This document shows, piece after piece, positions 23,701-37,500 of a DNA stretch of 64,000 bases. Source of the DNA: Trichinella spiralis (Eukaryota; Nematoda; Enoplea; Trichinellida; Trichinellidae); NCBI GenBank assembly GCA_000181795.3, contig CM012953.1, forward strand, positions 14,049,341 to 14,113,340, read 5' to 3'. The notes beneath the pieces were generated by a model. That model worked only from the letters and a program-made list of their open reading frames with translations, was not told the DNA's origin and did no database searches. A program made the position numbers and the translations under genes. How positions within the stretch are numbered: position 1 is the first letter of the stretch; each line of letters begins with the position of its first letter.

Positions 23701-24382
23701 CTAATTTGAAAGTGAATTTCGCATACTTTTACTGATTGATTTCTTCACAGCCTGTTTTTTTTTCTAAGCAAGTTTTCATCAAACTGATAGTTTACTGTAA
23801 CAAAGTACTTACTGTACATAATTAATTTAATCAGCCAATCGGATCGAAAACAATAACTGGTTAATTAAGAATATTGAGCATAGTGCACAAATTGTAAATT
23901 TGAAAAAGCAAATCTGTCCGTCTAAATAACAAATTCAAATTATTGAATATGGTGAATAGAAAAAACTAAATAAATACAGTAAGCAATATGCAAAAATATG
24001 GATACATTCCAAGACGGTAGCTGAACTTTGGTATGTTGTGGAAAAAATGGACAATCCTGACACGGCTCTTGGCCGGGATGTCGTGACCTTTCACTGAAGC
24101 AGATTGTATGTAGTGAACTAGTTCTGTCAGAATGAAGATGCCGCAAGCGGGCGCTGGCAAACTTGCAAACCTGTTCGTCCATACAGCTATGGCAAATGGT
24201 ATTGAAGAAGACCTTGCAGAAGTGTTCGGTCGATTACCTGCGCGCTTAACCATCCCTAAATGTGCTGCTTTTGATACTTGCACGAGAAACGGTCCCATTT
24301 GGCGGTTTTGTTTGCAAGCTGACAATTTTCTTATTATTTCATTCATATTTCATTTATTTACCTTTTCTCCAATCCAACTACA
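20781..24382. other. Intergenic region between KChIP-like gene and myosin gene
   Basis: 3.6 kb with no recognisable gene between two divergently transcribed genes. It is mostly AT-rich with short microsatellites. From about 24040 to 24330 it turns GC-richer, and frames are open on both strands (23966-24346 minus, 24132-24398 plus), but none matches a known protein or splices into the myosin in phase. I take that patch as myosin promoter or 5' leader. Confidence 0.5.
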
Positions 24383-27300
24383 ATGCAAGCACCAATAATG
24401 GAAGAAAAAGCCGAAATTTTCACCTTTGAAAAGGTATTCAAATTTATTATTTCCATTTTTATTTTTCTATTTCATTAATAACAATAATAATAATAATAAA
24501 TCACTTTGATTTTTTTTCTTTCTTTTTGTTCTTCTTCTTCTTCTTTTCATGCATATAATATTATTCATTTAAATTTTACATACAGGGCGATTTAGTATGG
24601 TACAACACGAAACAAGGCTATGCATTGCCAGGCAAGATTACAGAAGTAGACTCTGCTTCATCTACAGCTTGGGTGCAGTCTAATGACAAGGTATTATTAT
24701 AAGCTGTTTAATTTGTCGAAACAAAGTATCTATTTATTAAAAATATGCATGAATTTATTATTTTTAGAAAGAAGAAATAGCTGAATTTCATTTCAATGAT
24801 TTACAAAAGAGGGCAAGCGATGCAATGTGCTTTGAAGATCTCGTCCAATTAGAGTAATAATTTTTTACTTTTCATTTATTGCGTAAAAATACCATTTTAT
24901 CCACATATATCATCACATATTGCAGTGATCTTTGCAATCCAGCCGTGCTCTGGGCACTGAAAACACGATTTGAATATGGGAAAACTTACGTAAGCATCAA
25001 GCTTTTCTTGAACAAATGAAATAGCATTTTCGCAAACATCAATCCATTAATTAATTATTAATGTATATTATATCAGTTATTGGATAAGGAGGAATTTATT
25101 AAAATTCCAATAATAAAAAGAATCTAAAATTTATATTAGAAAATCTTTAGACATATATCGGCGAAATGCTGATCAGCATCAATCCGTATCGTCATTTGGA
25201 TGTGTATGGTCCTGAAATAATGGAGCAGTATAGGAAAAAGATGACGACTTCTCTTCCATCGTAAGTGACAGCTGAAAAATGATTGCAACTCAACTTGTGT
25301 CATTTATTCAGGCACGTGTATGGCTTTGCAGAAATGGTGCAAAGACGACTCTACGCTTTTGATACAAGTCAATGGATTATTGCAACGTGTGTATAAAATT
25401 TGATAAATTTTATGCTTATTATTTTCAATTTTTCCAATTCTTCCAGTGGTATCACAGGAAGTGGCAAGACTGAATTATGCAAATTAATGGTGCAGTATTT
25501 TGCAGAAGGGTGTAAAAGAGAAATGAAGTGTGAAAGAAATTTATTCATTTCAAATCAACAAACAACTTTAATGCTTGCTTTAATTAGGGAAGCCGCATTC
25601 AATGATAAACTCTATCACGCGATGCACATTCTACAGTCATTTTTAAATGCAAAAACAGCTGCAAACGACAATTCAACTCGTGGTGGAAAAATCTACTCAT
25701 TGCAATATCAAAAGTAATTCATCATTTGTTACAATATTTCATGAAATTAATCAATCGTTATGCAGTTTACTTCTTTTTTTTGTTACTTTCACTTATTATA
25801 TTACCACTTATTGCACACAGTTCACACAGCTATTGTATATAGTTGAATTAATCATTTTTGTAACTTTAATAATGGTGATTTAAAAATTCTTTAATATGTA
25901 AAAAGTATAAAATGGTTGACAGGATTATTGAAGCATATTTTCAAATGCCAATAAAAAATTTTTATGAAAGCAATCACAGTACAGTAGTACAAAGTAAACA
26001 AACATGTAAAGTATGAAATATTTTTTGTAGCGTTACATTTTATTTAAAAAAATTGCATTTGTAGTAAAAAACTTATTGGAGCCAAAGTTGCGTGTTGTCT
26101 GTTAGAAAAGACTCGCCTAGTGAGCCATGTCAAAGGTGAGAGAAATTTTCACATTTTTTATGAAATGATAGCTGGCTTGAAGCAACAGACACGACAAAGC
26201 TTCGGATTGAATACGCCGGAAAACTTCTTTTACCTAAACCAAGTGATAAGATGATAAAATAACAAAAAGCGGCATATTTATACATTTATATAACATTTAT
26301 TTAGGGAAAATGCGTCAAACTGAGTAGTAGAGAAGAGAACAATTTTGAGCTTCTCGAAAATGCTCTTGAAATAATAAAAATTACATTGGATCAACGTCAT
26401 TATATTTTCCGATTGTTGTCAGCAATTCTTCATCTTGGAAACATTTATTTTGAAGAACAGGTATAATACAAGTACTAATTAATTTATAATGTTAAGCAAG
26501 CAGAGTGGCGCAGAGGAAGCGTGCTGGGCCCATAACCCAGAGGTCCGTGGATCGAAACCACGCTCTGCTAAAGTGTTTTAAACCTTCAATTATTCATCAC
26601 GGATCAACTGAATCAGATTTTATTTCAAAATTTTACTTTCTATAATTATAATTTATTTTCTGCATTAACTGTTCATTAATAAAATAAAATAAAATATAAT
26701 ATAATATAACAATTGACTGGAACTAAACAGCACAGCATATCAACTATGTTCATGATAGAATGAACAAAAAATTCCTTTTAAAAGTAAAAATAGTAATTTG
26801 ACAAATAATTGCGCAGTAATGTAAATGAATGGATGGATCTGCGCAATTTTCTGATATGATTTTCTTCTTATTCAATAAATAAATGATGGAAATTTTTAAA
26901 GTTTCGTTTTTATTTATTGGAATATTTTTAGACAGAAGACAGCAATCGAAGACTTGTTATAGCCAATCCAAACGAAGTACAGTGGGTTGCATATTTGTTA
27001 CAAATGGATCCGGACGAGATAACTCATCGATTGACAACAAAAGTGATAGTAAATGGATTTTGAAAAGTTCATTGTGTAAAGTGTTCATTGTAATTGATGT
27101 TTTGTTTCAGGAATCTCGAGATCAGAAAGTTGTACATGCTTTGACATTGGATCGAGCTCTAGATATCAGGTAATTTTTAAAATGTCTGAAAAATATTCCA
27201 CTCGTTCTCGATTTCAATGTTGATTTAAATTTTAATTTCAACATATTTTCAAGAGATGCTATTGCCAAAGAACTGTACGTGGGTTTGATCAGATGGATTA

Positions 27301-28541
27301 TTATGAAAATTAATAAACAGCTCTGTGACACTGGCGACGACTGCAACGAAATAAACATTTTGGACCTGTACGGTTTCGAAGTAAGCACAGAGATTGATTG
27401 ATTGTGAAGTTCATTGAATGAGCATGAATTAATTTTCCACGTCAACATTGTATATATTTAGTGCTTTAAAGTGAATTTCTTTGAACAACTCTGCATCAAT
27501 TATATCAACGAACGCGTTCAAAGGTTGTTTGTCCGAGTGCAGTTTTGCTCTGAACAAATGGAATATATTCGCGAAGACGTCGTCTGGGATAGGAATGTCG
27601 GAGCTAACCTGCTCAACAACTCCATTTTCAACATTCTGGCCAAACAGCCAAACGGCATCTTATCGTTGTTGGACGACGAGTGCAGCTTTCCCAAAGGGTC
27701 TGATGAGTCGTTTCTAATCAAATGCCAAAACAATTACGACGACAGCCCACTTTTCACGGCTAAAACAAAGCGTCAACCTGGGTTTGTTGTGCAGCATTTT
27801 TTCGGACATGCTCGATACAATGTACTTGGATTTGTGGACAAAAATCGTGAAGTGCACAGCGCACAGACTGTGGAATTTTTGTTGGAAAGTCAAAACATTG
27901 TAAAACAAAAATCCAAATCAACCATACAAAATTATCTATTAATGATCATTAATTTTTATTATCTATTTTCAGCTTATAGCACAAATGTTTGAAAAGCAAA
28001 AATTGGCTTTGTCAAAACGTAAAGAAGAAAGTGAAAATTTTGACACCTATCGCATACGAGCACCAACCTTTGCCATGCAACTGCATGAAGAGTTCAACCA
28101 ATTGACGAAACGTATAGAGAAGTAAAATTATAATCAAATGTGAAAAATTGCAAAATATCCCACATCATGCATAATCTGTAACTTAGATATATGGTCCATT
28201 TTGTTCGTTGTATCAATCCCAATAAAGCGAAAGAAGCCGACGTACTGGACATGCAATTTGTACTTGAACAAATTAAATGTCTGGGTCTCACTGAAGTTTT
28301 GCATATGCAAAAGTTTGGTTTTACGATTAAAATGAAATTCAGAGATTTTCTCGTCAGGTAAAAATGATTTCAAATTGCCACTGGCAGTGTTCATTCAGTG
28401 CGGATTGGTTCATGTAGATATGGATGTCTGAAACCTGAAGCTGCAACAGTGGAAACGAAAGATGAAAAAAATATGTGCCTGTACATTTTGACATCCTTAG
28501 CTCATCAGTATTTCCAAGACTTTCGCATTGGTAAAACCAAG
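24383..28541 (+). other. Myosin exons 1-17: N-terminal SH3-like and motor domain
   Basis: Exons: 24383-24433, 24586-24690, 24768-24853, 24926-24989, 25151-25260, 25312-25386, 25447-25509, 25588-25713, 26065-26242, 26305-26460, 26932-27048, 27111-27169, 27254-27380, 27462-27899, 27973-28121, 28187-28357, 28418-28541. Seen: LDDLCNPAVLWALKTRF, TYIGEMLISINPY, P-loop GITGSGKTE (165-173; usual GESGAGKTE), switch I NDNSTRGGK (211-219; usual NDNSSRFGK), GERNFHIFYEM, switch II DLYGFE (434-439), NFFEQLCINYINERVQ, YMVHFVRCINPN and the converter end DFRIGKTKVF. The catalytic Lys and Thr of the P-loop, the switch I Arg and switch II Gly are kept, so ATPase activity is plausible. The 78-nt intron 25510-25587 is in frame and stop-free. 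Confidence 0.92.
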
Positions 28542-31500
28542 GTAATTCATCATTGAACTTGCTGTTGAATTTTTTAACAATGTTTGATTCAGGTGTTTAT
28601 GAAAGATATTGTAGCTGAACATTTGGATTCCATTTTGAGTGAACGTCTCAGCAGTTCAGTGATAATTATTCAAAAATATTGCCGTGGTTTGTTGGCAAGA
28701 AGAAAATTCCATCACCTATACGACTGGATTACACACTTGCAAGCAATTGTGAGAGGTTCTCAAGCCAGGTAAATTTAAAGTGTTTTAAATTAACATTAAA
28801 ATAACAGACAGTTGTTTTGTAAAATTAGAAAGAAATTTTCCCTGATAAAAGCAAAAATGGCTGAAGAAGCACAGCAGTATGCTAAACAAAGTCGAAATTT
28901 AGAAGTGTTTCGAGAATTATCAATAAAACCAAATTCACAAGATAGCAATGCTAATTTACAAGTAACTGTTAACATGGCTATTGAAAATGTTATAATCGAA
29001 TAAACACTGATGCTTTCAGCAAAGAAATTCCTGCGCTATTGTTTCGGTGAATCACTTAGAAATGCCTCAGAATTTAGCTGAAATGCTTTTAACAACGACG
29101 AGTAAGTTAATAAATAAGTTTATGGTTTTTTCAATGATCCGTCAATTTGGATCATTCCAATTCTTCTTTCGATCCTTGCATTAGAACAATTTTTGCCTTT
29201 GAAAATTTTACATGGCATAGATTATTACCATCTATTTTATTGGAGTTTTTATTTATGCCCATTTTTTAAGATTTAGATGCTGATAAAAATATAGTTCGTG
29301 CAGATCGTCTCATTGCATCGCATCATGAACAAGAGTTTATTCTACCCCATGACTTACACGAATACTCTTTCAACAAATATGCACAACAACATTTCAAAGT
29401 ATTATGAATGAATATTTGAAGCTGTAAAAAATGTCACTTATAAAATTCACCTATAGAATCACACTTGGCAGATGCGCCGTGATCCTATCAATACACCATT
29501 TCTGCACAAAGACAGTGAAGCAGAGATGCAACTTTCGCTTACACTTTTTAGACTGGTCTGCAAATTGCCAAATACGCTAATTGAATAATAGCTATAAAAT
29601 TGTTGCAGATTCTTCGTTACATGAACGACACTTCGCTTTCATCGTCGCAAGAAATTATTTTATCCAACTACATTATTCAGAAAGTAATTCTTTTAATGAA
29701 ATCATTATTCATTAAATTCATTATTTATTTTTCAGGGAATTGACAATAAGAATTTACGCGATGAAATTTACGCTCAAGTCATAAATCAAATTCATGGCAA
29801 TCCAAATCAAGCAAACGCAGAACGTGGTTGGAGACTGCTTGGACTCTGCGCTTCAGCATTTCCTCCAACAGATGCCATGTTCAAATATGCACTAAAGTAA
29901 AATTGATATTGAAAGAACAAGGGGAAAATTTTAATTTCTTCCATTTTCATTCATCAGCTATGTGATGAATGCAGATTGTGATGGATTTAAAAATTTGCTC
30001 AAAACCAAACTACTCCAGAGCATACATGACAACAACACTACTATGCGACGCTATCCACCGTGCATTTTGGAACACAAAGCAGTTCGAAGCAAGGCAAAGA
30101 TGGCTTTGCTTTCTTACTTGAGTGACGGTATACTTTATTATCATTTTGTAAAAAGAAGAAAGATGCTATAAAGAGAGATTGTTTTACATTTTGTGTAAGG
30201 TAGTAAAGTCGGTTCTCAAATTGATTCTTGGACCAAAGCTGAAGAATTTGCTGAACTGGCCCTGAAAAATGGGTAATTTTGCATATATTGGTGTTTTGTT
30301 TAAAGTAGAATTTTGCAACTTTTAAGAGGAATCAGTGAATGCACCGGTTGGACTGTCAGTCTTGAATGTCAAGATGCTGTAATTCGTTTGAATGGAAACC
30401 AATACTTGTTGGACGTGCTCAGTTACATCGAACTACCCCAGCTATTTCCGGCCCAGAAATCAGATTACTTGATTACAATGAAGCAGCATAAGAAGCCCCA
30501 TCTTGAGCCGTCGACAATTCAAGAACGACTTGAAGCGCTCGAACGCAGACCAAACCTTAGAACATTGGTTTCTGATGATTTTCATTCGTCAAAACTTAAA
30601 AACGGTGGCTCCATCAGAAGCCTTGTTCACAAAGCACGACTACAACGTGGAGAAAAATTGGACTCTGGTATAAAGTTATTTATTTTTCACATGTGACATT
30701 TGAATTTGTTAACATCTCGCTGCAGCTTCAGTCAAGCAAGAATGGTTAAATTGGAATGAAAAATGTGCAGCTCAAAACAAAATGAGACCAGGTCATTTAA
30801 ATTTGGATCATGATGGATCTGTAACTAGTAAGCAGCGCATTTGCTTGCTATTTAAAAAAACAAAAGAAAATTTTTTTCATTTTACCAAGTGTTTCGATGT
30901 GATCTTTCATTGTTTTTCATTTTCTCTAATATTATCATTTAGACAATGCTCGCTGCCAAAGTAGAATGAGCTCAAATTCATATCAAACTGATCATTCAAT
31001 ACTTACCGCAGATACAAGCAATCAAACCCGACCACCGAGTAAGTGAACATGATTTGTCTTTTTTGGTCGCCTATAAAACAATTTACAATTTCCAATTAAT
31101 TCATCACAAATGCTTAATATATTTGATATTGAATGGAAATGAAAACTGCCATATGTCATAATAATAAAAAGCAGTATTACATGTGAGAAATAAACAAAAT
31201 CAATTTATTGAAAGTTATCAATTGCGTGTGATTAAGAGAGATATTTGATGTTCGGTCAATTTTTAGGTTCAGTCAATACACTAAGAAGTAGCAAGTTTTG
31301 TGAAACAAGCCATCCATTAGTAGATGAAAATCAACGTAAGACATTTTCGTGGAGCAGAACCTCAACCCGCCCGGAAGCTCCTGCTTTGGCAAATAATTTG
31401 TCTAGTCAAGCAGAACAAAGTGAAAATAGTAAAAATTTATCATTTGTTATTTTATTTTAAAAACTTCACAATTTTTACCTTCTTAAGAGCAAAATTGTCA

Positions 31501-34500
31501 AAATTATGATAAGGAAAATGTTGACAAAAAAAATTCTATTCCTGCAGAACAAGCTGTTATACAAGATATTGCATACATGTCTATCAGTAAGTTTACTTTT
31601 GATATTTAAATGTATATTTTTTTTAATTTAATTACTAGAAAAACTTACAGATCGGCGACCAATTTCAAACTATTCCAGTTTATCCAGCCATTTCCGTGGT
31701 ATATCTATACCAGGGAGAAATTCTGAAGTAGATGAATTCTTGGATCAACTTTTCAATCCTGTAACAGTATAATGTTTATACGTCGTATTTTATGGTACTT
31801 TACAATAAATGCACGCTTCTGAAAATAGGTTCTTGGAAATATGAATGACCCAAAAAGTTTAGCTGCTACCATCAAAGGTGGCGGAGATGAATCGGATAAC
31901 AAAAATCAACCAGTAGCTGTAGAGCAAGCTCAAACAATGTACTCATCACTATATTCCTTCATGCCACAGTATGCTTCTCCTGTGTTTATGATGATGCCAT
32001 ATGACGGTAAGTTTTAAAATTAAAAAGGTCTTAAGTAAAAAAATATCTTTTCTGATGTTTTTATTGCTAGCAGCAAGAATGTTCATGCCAAATCAGAGGG
32101 ATTCACAAGTTCAAGTAGGTTTAAATTAGCTGACTGATATTTTTTAATGCCATTGTTTTGCAGGGAATGCAACAGTTTTCTAATGTTAAAGCACAAGGAA
32201 ATTTCAACGCAGACCAAGCAAACGTATTAATGCCCGTGCCACTTATGCCGGTTCCATTCGGATCATACGTAAATTTTCTAAATATTTTTTTATACTTTTG
32301 TGTATCGTATGTTTTGAAGCAAAACTATAGCTACTTTTAATACGTAATAAATGTTTTGTATTCTTTTATAAAATATGTATTTAAAATAAAATTGAAAGAA
32401 ACATTATTTACATCAAAGAAATAAATTAAAACTATTCTGTAATAATTGAAATGTATTTTTTACGTATGAACCAAAATAATTAAATTTAAGCAAATAAAAT
32501 TTAACTTATGAAATGTAACGCTTGGTCATTTGTTGAAATTTATGAAACAGTTAAAATGAAGCATACAAAATTGTTAGTATTGCAGTTTTTTTTAATCTAT
32601 TTGAAATTTGCTAAGGTTGTGCAACAGTTATAATATCATTAGATTAAACTTTATTGTAAAATGTTTATAGATGCAGGCAAATTCCATTGGGCAAGAAGCG
32701 TTTAAAGGCCCCTCTAATATGTTGCCTTTGTCAATGTAAGATATTTCCAAAAGAAGTTACGTTTTCAATGTTGATGAGAATTTTTTAAATTATTTTAGGA
32801 ATCAGAATTTTAGTCCAAATTACAGATTACAAGAATATCAACATCCATTACCTCCAAATGGTGTTGGATCAGACGTGATGAATACTTCATTTAATCCTCA
32901 TGTTGTGAATCCCAACAGTACTGATGAGCCTTGCGTTCATGTAAGTAAATTTAAATTAATTGCTTTTACTTTTAAAGAGATTTAAAGATTTTTTGCTTTT
33001 ATTTTTGTTTTACGAGTTGTAAAATTTAACTTTCATGTCTAACAATGTAGTGCTTTTAGGAAAATAATTTCAACAATGATCTGAGCAGTAAAGTCAAAGA
33101 AGAGATGACTTCTCTATCTGAAGCAGGGTATATTTTACACATTTCCTTGTTATGCAGTTTTAACAAATTGCAGACAAAATATTAAGCACATTTCAACAGT
33201 AATATTTTGCAGGACTGGTGACAGTATAACAAACTAATGTTAGAAATTTTGCATGCATACATTTTATAAAAGTAAACTGCACTTTTAAGTGAATTTGATT
33301 CTATTTTATTTTCTGTGTAAAAGTAATTTTTATTTGTCTATTTTTTGTTATTATATTATTTTTTATTCTACTTTCTTCTTCGAATTTAAATTGCGTTGAA
33401 TTAGCATGTAAAAGTGTAAACTGGTATGAATGGGATGAGTGATTATATAAAATTTCAAGGTTTTAATGACAGAGAAAGTTGAAAATTATATAAATTTACT
33501 TTAGGTCATTTTTTCCAAATAGTTCTCAGTTGTGGAAAGGAAGAGATGGTAAATTTTAATTAATTCTAGTCAATAATTTGCCTGGTGATGAAATTTCGTC
33601 ATTTTGCAGCGATGAAAAGTAAAAATGAAGACGACAGTAATCAAAAATTGTTCTATCAGTGGGAGCAAATTTCGAAATCAGATGCTGCGGCAAAATGCAA
33701 ACCTCTGTCCACTCCAACTAAAACTTTAATTGAAGAAGAAACTAGAAGCTTGTTATCAAGAGATAGTTTTGCTTCGAGAGATATTATAAATAGAAATAAT
33801 ACAAAGTCTGTTGCCTCTTTGGATGCTTCAAAAGAGCATGAAAATATTGATAACAGCAATTACAGTACACTGACAACAAGTGAAAATAAAATACACCAGA
33901 AAGAGTCGGGCAATATGAAAACATTGTCGAGAGAACATTTGTATGGAAATTTGACTTATGACAGTGAAAATCGTTGGATTAATCCGTGTGAAAATGTATG
34001 CCAAACAGAAGATGATCGCTGTCGAAGCAACACGCCCACCGCTTATCGTCTAGAGCAGCCTCAGCTTACCAGTGCAGAAAGCTTTGATACGCTACCTGTT
34101 TTACACAGAGATGCGAGTAATGTGTTATTTATGTCAAGCATTGAAATTCATCCGTAAACAAGTGAATATTATAAGCAGGTGAATTTGGTTACGGCAATCG
34201 GGTGCCAATGAGGGATGGTTTGATGAAAATCCCTCCAAGCATTTGTTCAACATCAACTCGAGAAAGTAGAATTGATTCGCGGCCAAGTTTCAAAACTCAT
34301 GATTATTTCTCATCCACATTAGTTGGATTGAAAGAAAAACGACGTGGTCCTGCATTAACATACGGCAATGTGGCGTGGACATTAATGATCCGAAAAGAGG
34401 TTGCTGAAGTTATTATTTTACTTTTTTCATTATCCTAAAATATAGTTTTTGCATTTTATAGTTGTTTTTCCCAAACGATTCTCTGCAAGATCCTGCTGCA

Positions 34501-37500
34501 CTGGATGCAATATTTTATCAAATAGTTCGAGATACATTCAATGAGAAGGACAGTTTTCGACTGGAAAAGGCGGAACGTAATCAAATGATACGCTTATTAA
34601 GTAACAAAAATTATATTATTATACAATAATTGAAAGCAGTGTTCAGCAAGGCAGTTTACTGTTGTTTTTAGCATCGAATGGAATTGAATTAGAAACACTA
34701 ACCAGCGCTAACATTTCACCATCGTTCAAGAAGCACGTCGTTCAAATTGCACGCTCTTGGCCGTTGTACTTTTGTCGATTGTATCCAGTTACGGTAATAA
34801 TAGAATTTAAATTTTTATTTTATAACTGGAAAGTGTAATTTCATTAATAACATGCACAGGTGAGTAGTAAATTTGGAGAAGATCGTCCTCATTATGTTGG
34901 AATTTCCGAATCTGGAATATGGCTAATCGACAGACAAGGTGAAGGAAGTGACGAAGCATTGCGTATTGTCGAATGCTACGAGTATGCATTTACAACGAAG
35001 CTTATCGTGTTAGTGTATATTTTACAACGCTTGTTGCCTTTTTTTCAAAAAACAAAATAGGTTTGAAGATATTGATCACACAGAAGCTACAGAAAATGAA
35101 TTTTTACTTTCAACAGTTAATGGAGTTATTATACGAGTATCTACTAAATCTGGCGAAGAAATAACAAACTTGGCTAACAAATACATGTTTGGACCTAATC
35201 AAGTAGATTTCATTTCAAACGAAAAAGAGATATGTTTGCAAATGTGAAATTTCATTAGGGAAAAGAATACGTTCGTGCTACGGCAGATTATATAACAGAA
35301 GAACCGAATTTATTGTCCTTTCGAAAAGGAGATATCATTCAGCTGGTTAAAACAATGCCAGATGCACATCCTGGTTCAGGTATTTAATTGAAATTTTGGA
35401 CATGGTTTTCAAGGGAATAAACAATTCGTATTACAGGGTGGTTATATGGAAAGATTAACACGAAATATGGATTTTTTCCAAAAGAGCATTTGGATCCTAT
35501 AAGTGACAGTGAAGAAGAAGCAGAAGATGATGATGATGATGAAAATGAAGAACAGGCAAGCGAGGTATTTTTATATTTTTTAAAATTAATTAAACGTTAA
35601 CAATTTTGTTTTACTTTCTTTTGTTTGAATAACCAATTACTGTTCAGTTGTATTGAACAGGCGAAGAATTAAAGAGAAAATTTTAAGATTTAAGATTCAA
35701 ATATTGGCACGTTTATTGTAAAGAGGTTAAGTGTCCGAAGGACGTAAAGTCGTTCAAAAGAGTTGAGATATTTTTGATAAAATGACATCAGATCATTTTG
35801 GCTAAGTGAAAAATAATATTGATTGCTCACGAGACTTTTATAAAATAATTATACCACTGTTTAAAGCAGTTGGCTTGAAAAAAAAACTAGTTTTTCGCTT
35901 TATGCAATTGTTCTCATACTTGTTGAGTGGAAAACTGTATTTCTCTTTTTCAAATCTCAACTCCAATAACTGTCACAAAATTGATGAGTGAAAATTGAAA
36001 ACAATTTTGAATATAGTAATTCAACGAATATGCTTTTCTTGTGTTTTGTATTTTGGAATCGACATTCGTGGAATTCTCTGAAAACGTCAATTATGTGTGA
36101 GAAATGGAGGAAGAAATTTTTGTTTTTCAATCAAGTGCACTTGTTAATTTAATCATTTTTGTTTACTGTAGAATAAAAATAATAAAGTAGCAATTTTGAA
36201 GAAAAACATGATCGGGCAGTTTTGAAAGCGTTTAACAAGTATAAGTAGAAAATTTTGAAAAAGAATAAACATGTTTGACATGACAACTTAATTGCTTTAA
36301 ATTTTTGCGAAGAAGGTTTTTGTAAATTTTCCAGTTTTGCAAGTCACGTTAATGTTCAGTTTTAGTTTTGAAAAAAATGAATTTTTAATGAACTTTAAAA
36401 ATTATTGGCAAATAAATATCTGAAAATTTTATTTATAAAGTGTTTGTCATAAAATTAAATTAAAGATTGGTATGAATATTTAAAGATAGATTCGATCAGT
36501 CGTCGAAGGTGAGGTCAAGTAAGCTGCAACAGGAAATGAAAGTTTTTGCCCATTAAATTTCGACACCATTATTCACAGCCATGCATTAGTTTTAAATTAT
36601 GTCAAAATAAAAGTTGTTCAATTTTCATCGCTATTATTCACACTTGAAGTTATTTTCTTCAGTGATTTTATTTTTTTAAATTTGTCTGTAAAATGTTATA
36701 AAATTGAAATAGCAAGCTATTTTTTGTTATAATGGAAAAATCAGTTTTTTCCAAAACTTGTTTATTTTTTGAAATTATCTTATGTGAGATATTGAATAAT
36801 TTTTTTTCCCCAAATTAAATGTTTAGTTTGGAGTATAGTTTTGATGTTGTTTTGTAGAAATTCAAGTATAAAAATTGAAATGCGAACAAAAAGCAAAAAA
36901 AATGGAGAAATTTTCTTCTTCAGAAATTTAATTAAAACCATTTTACTAGTGATTGTTAATGTTTAATTTTTTTACTTTTCAAAAATTGCAAAAAGTTGAA
37001 CAATTTAAATTACTTGTGTGTGTGAGAGACAGAGAGAGAGAAGGGTGGGGGGGCAGAGGGAGAAGAAAATGAAGAATAGGAATTGAAGAATAGGAATTTT
37101 TGAAAATGTTGAAAAATTTAAATTATTTAAAAATAATTAAAAAAAAGAGGAATCTTCAACTTTAGGTGACAAATGCCTGTGTACAAGGATGAATGAATGT
37201 GAGAGGTTGTTTGAGAAAATTGAAATGTAGGAAGGTAGAAGAAGTAATATTTATTTGTAGCAGAGATTATTAGCCATGTGAATGAAACCTTGACCGTTTG
37301 TGTTGACTATGAAATATATTTTGAAATAAGAAGAGATGTGATGAGATGTGATGAGATGTTGCTGCTTCTTGTGTTGGTTGTGGTGGTGCATGTTGTTGTT
37401 GTTGTTGTTGATTGTGAACAGGACAAGCAGACGATGACAATGTCGTTTCTGGGTCGTTAAGAAAAAGTTTGCGCACTTGATTAGAATGCGGCTCAATTTT

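Noticed and set aside
23966-24398. Open frames on both strands as a small gene before the myosin
   Set aside because: No recognisable domain, frames overlap on opposite strands, and none joins the myosin in phase; GC-rich promoter sequence is simpler.
27900-27992. Extension of the exon-14 frame past 27899
   Set aside because: The motor domain continues exactly at 27973 (LIAQMFEKQK) after a GT-AG intron; the extension is intronic.
34117-34157. Exon 40 of the myosin running to the stop at 34156
   Set aside because: A phase-1 donor at 34116 joins the conserved next exon; using the later GT would leave a 25-nt intron and break phase.
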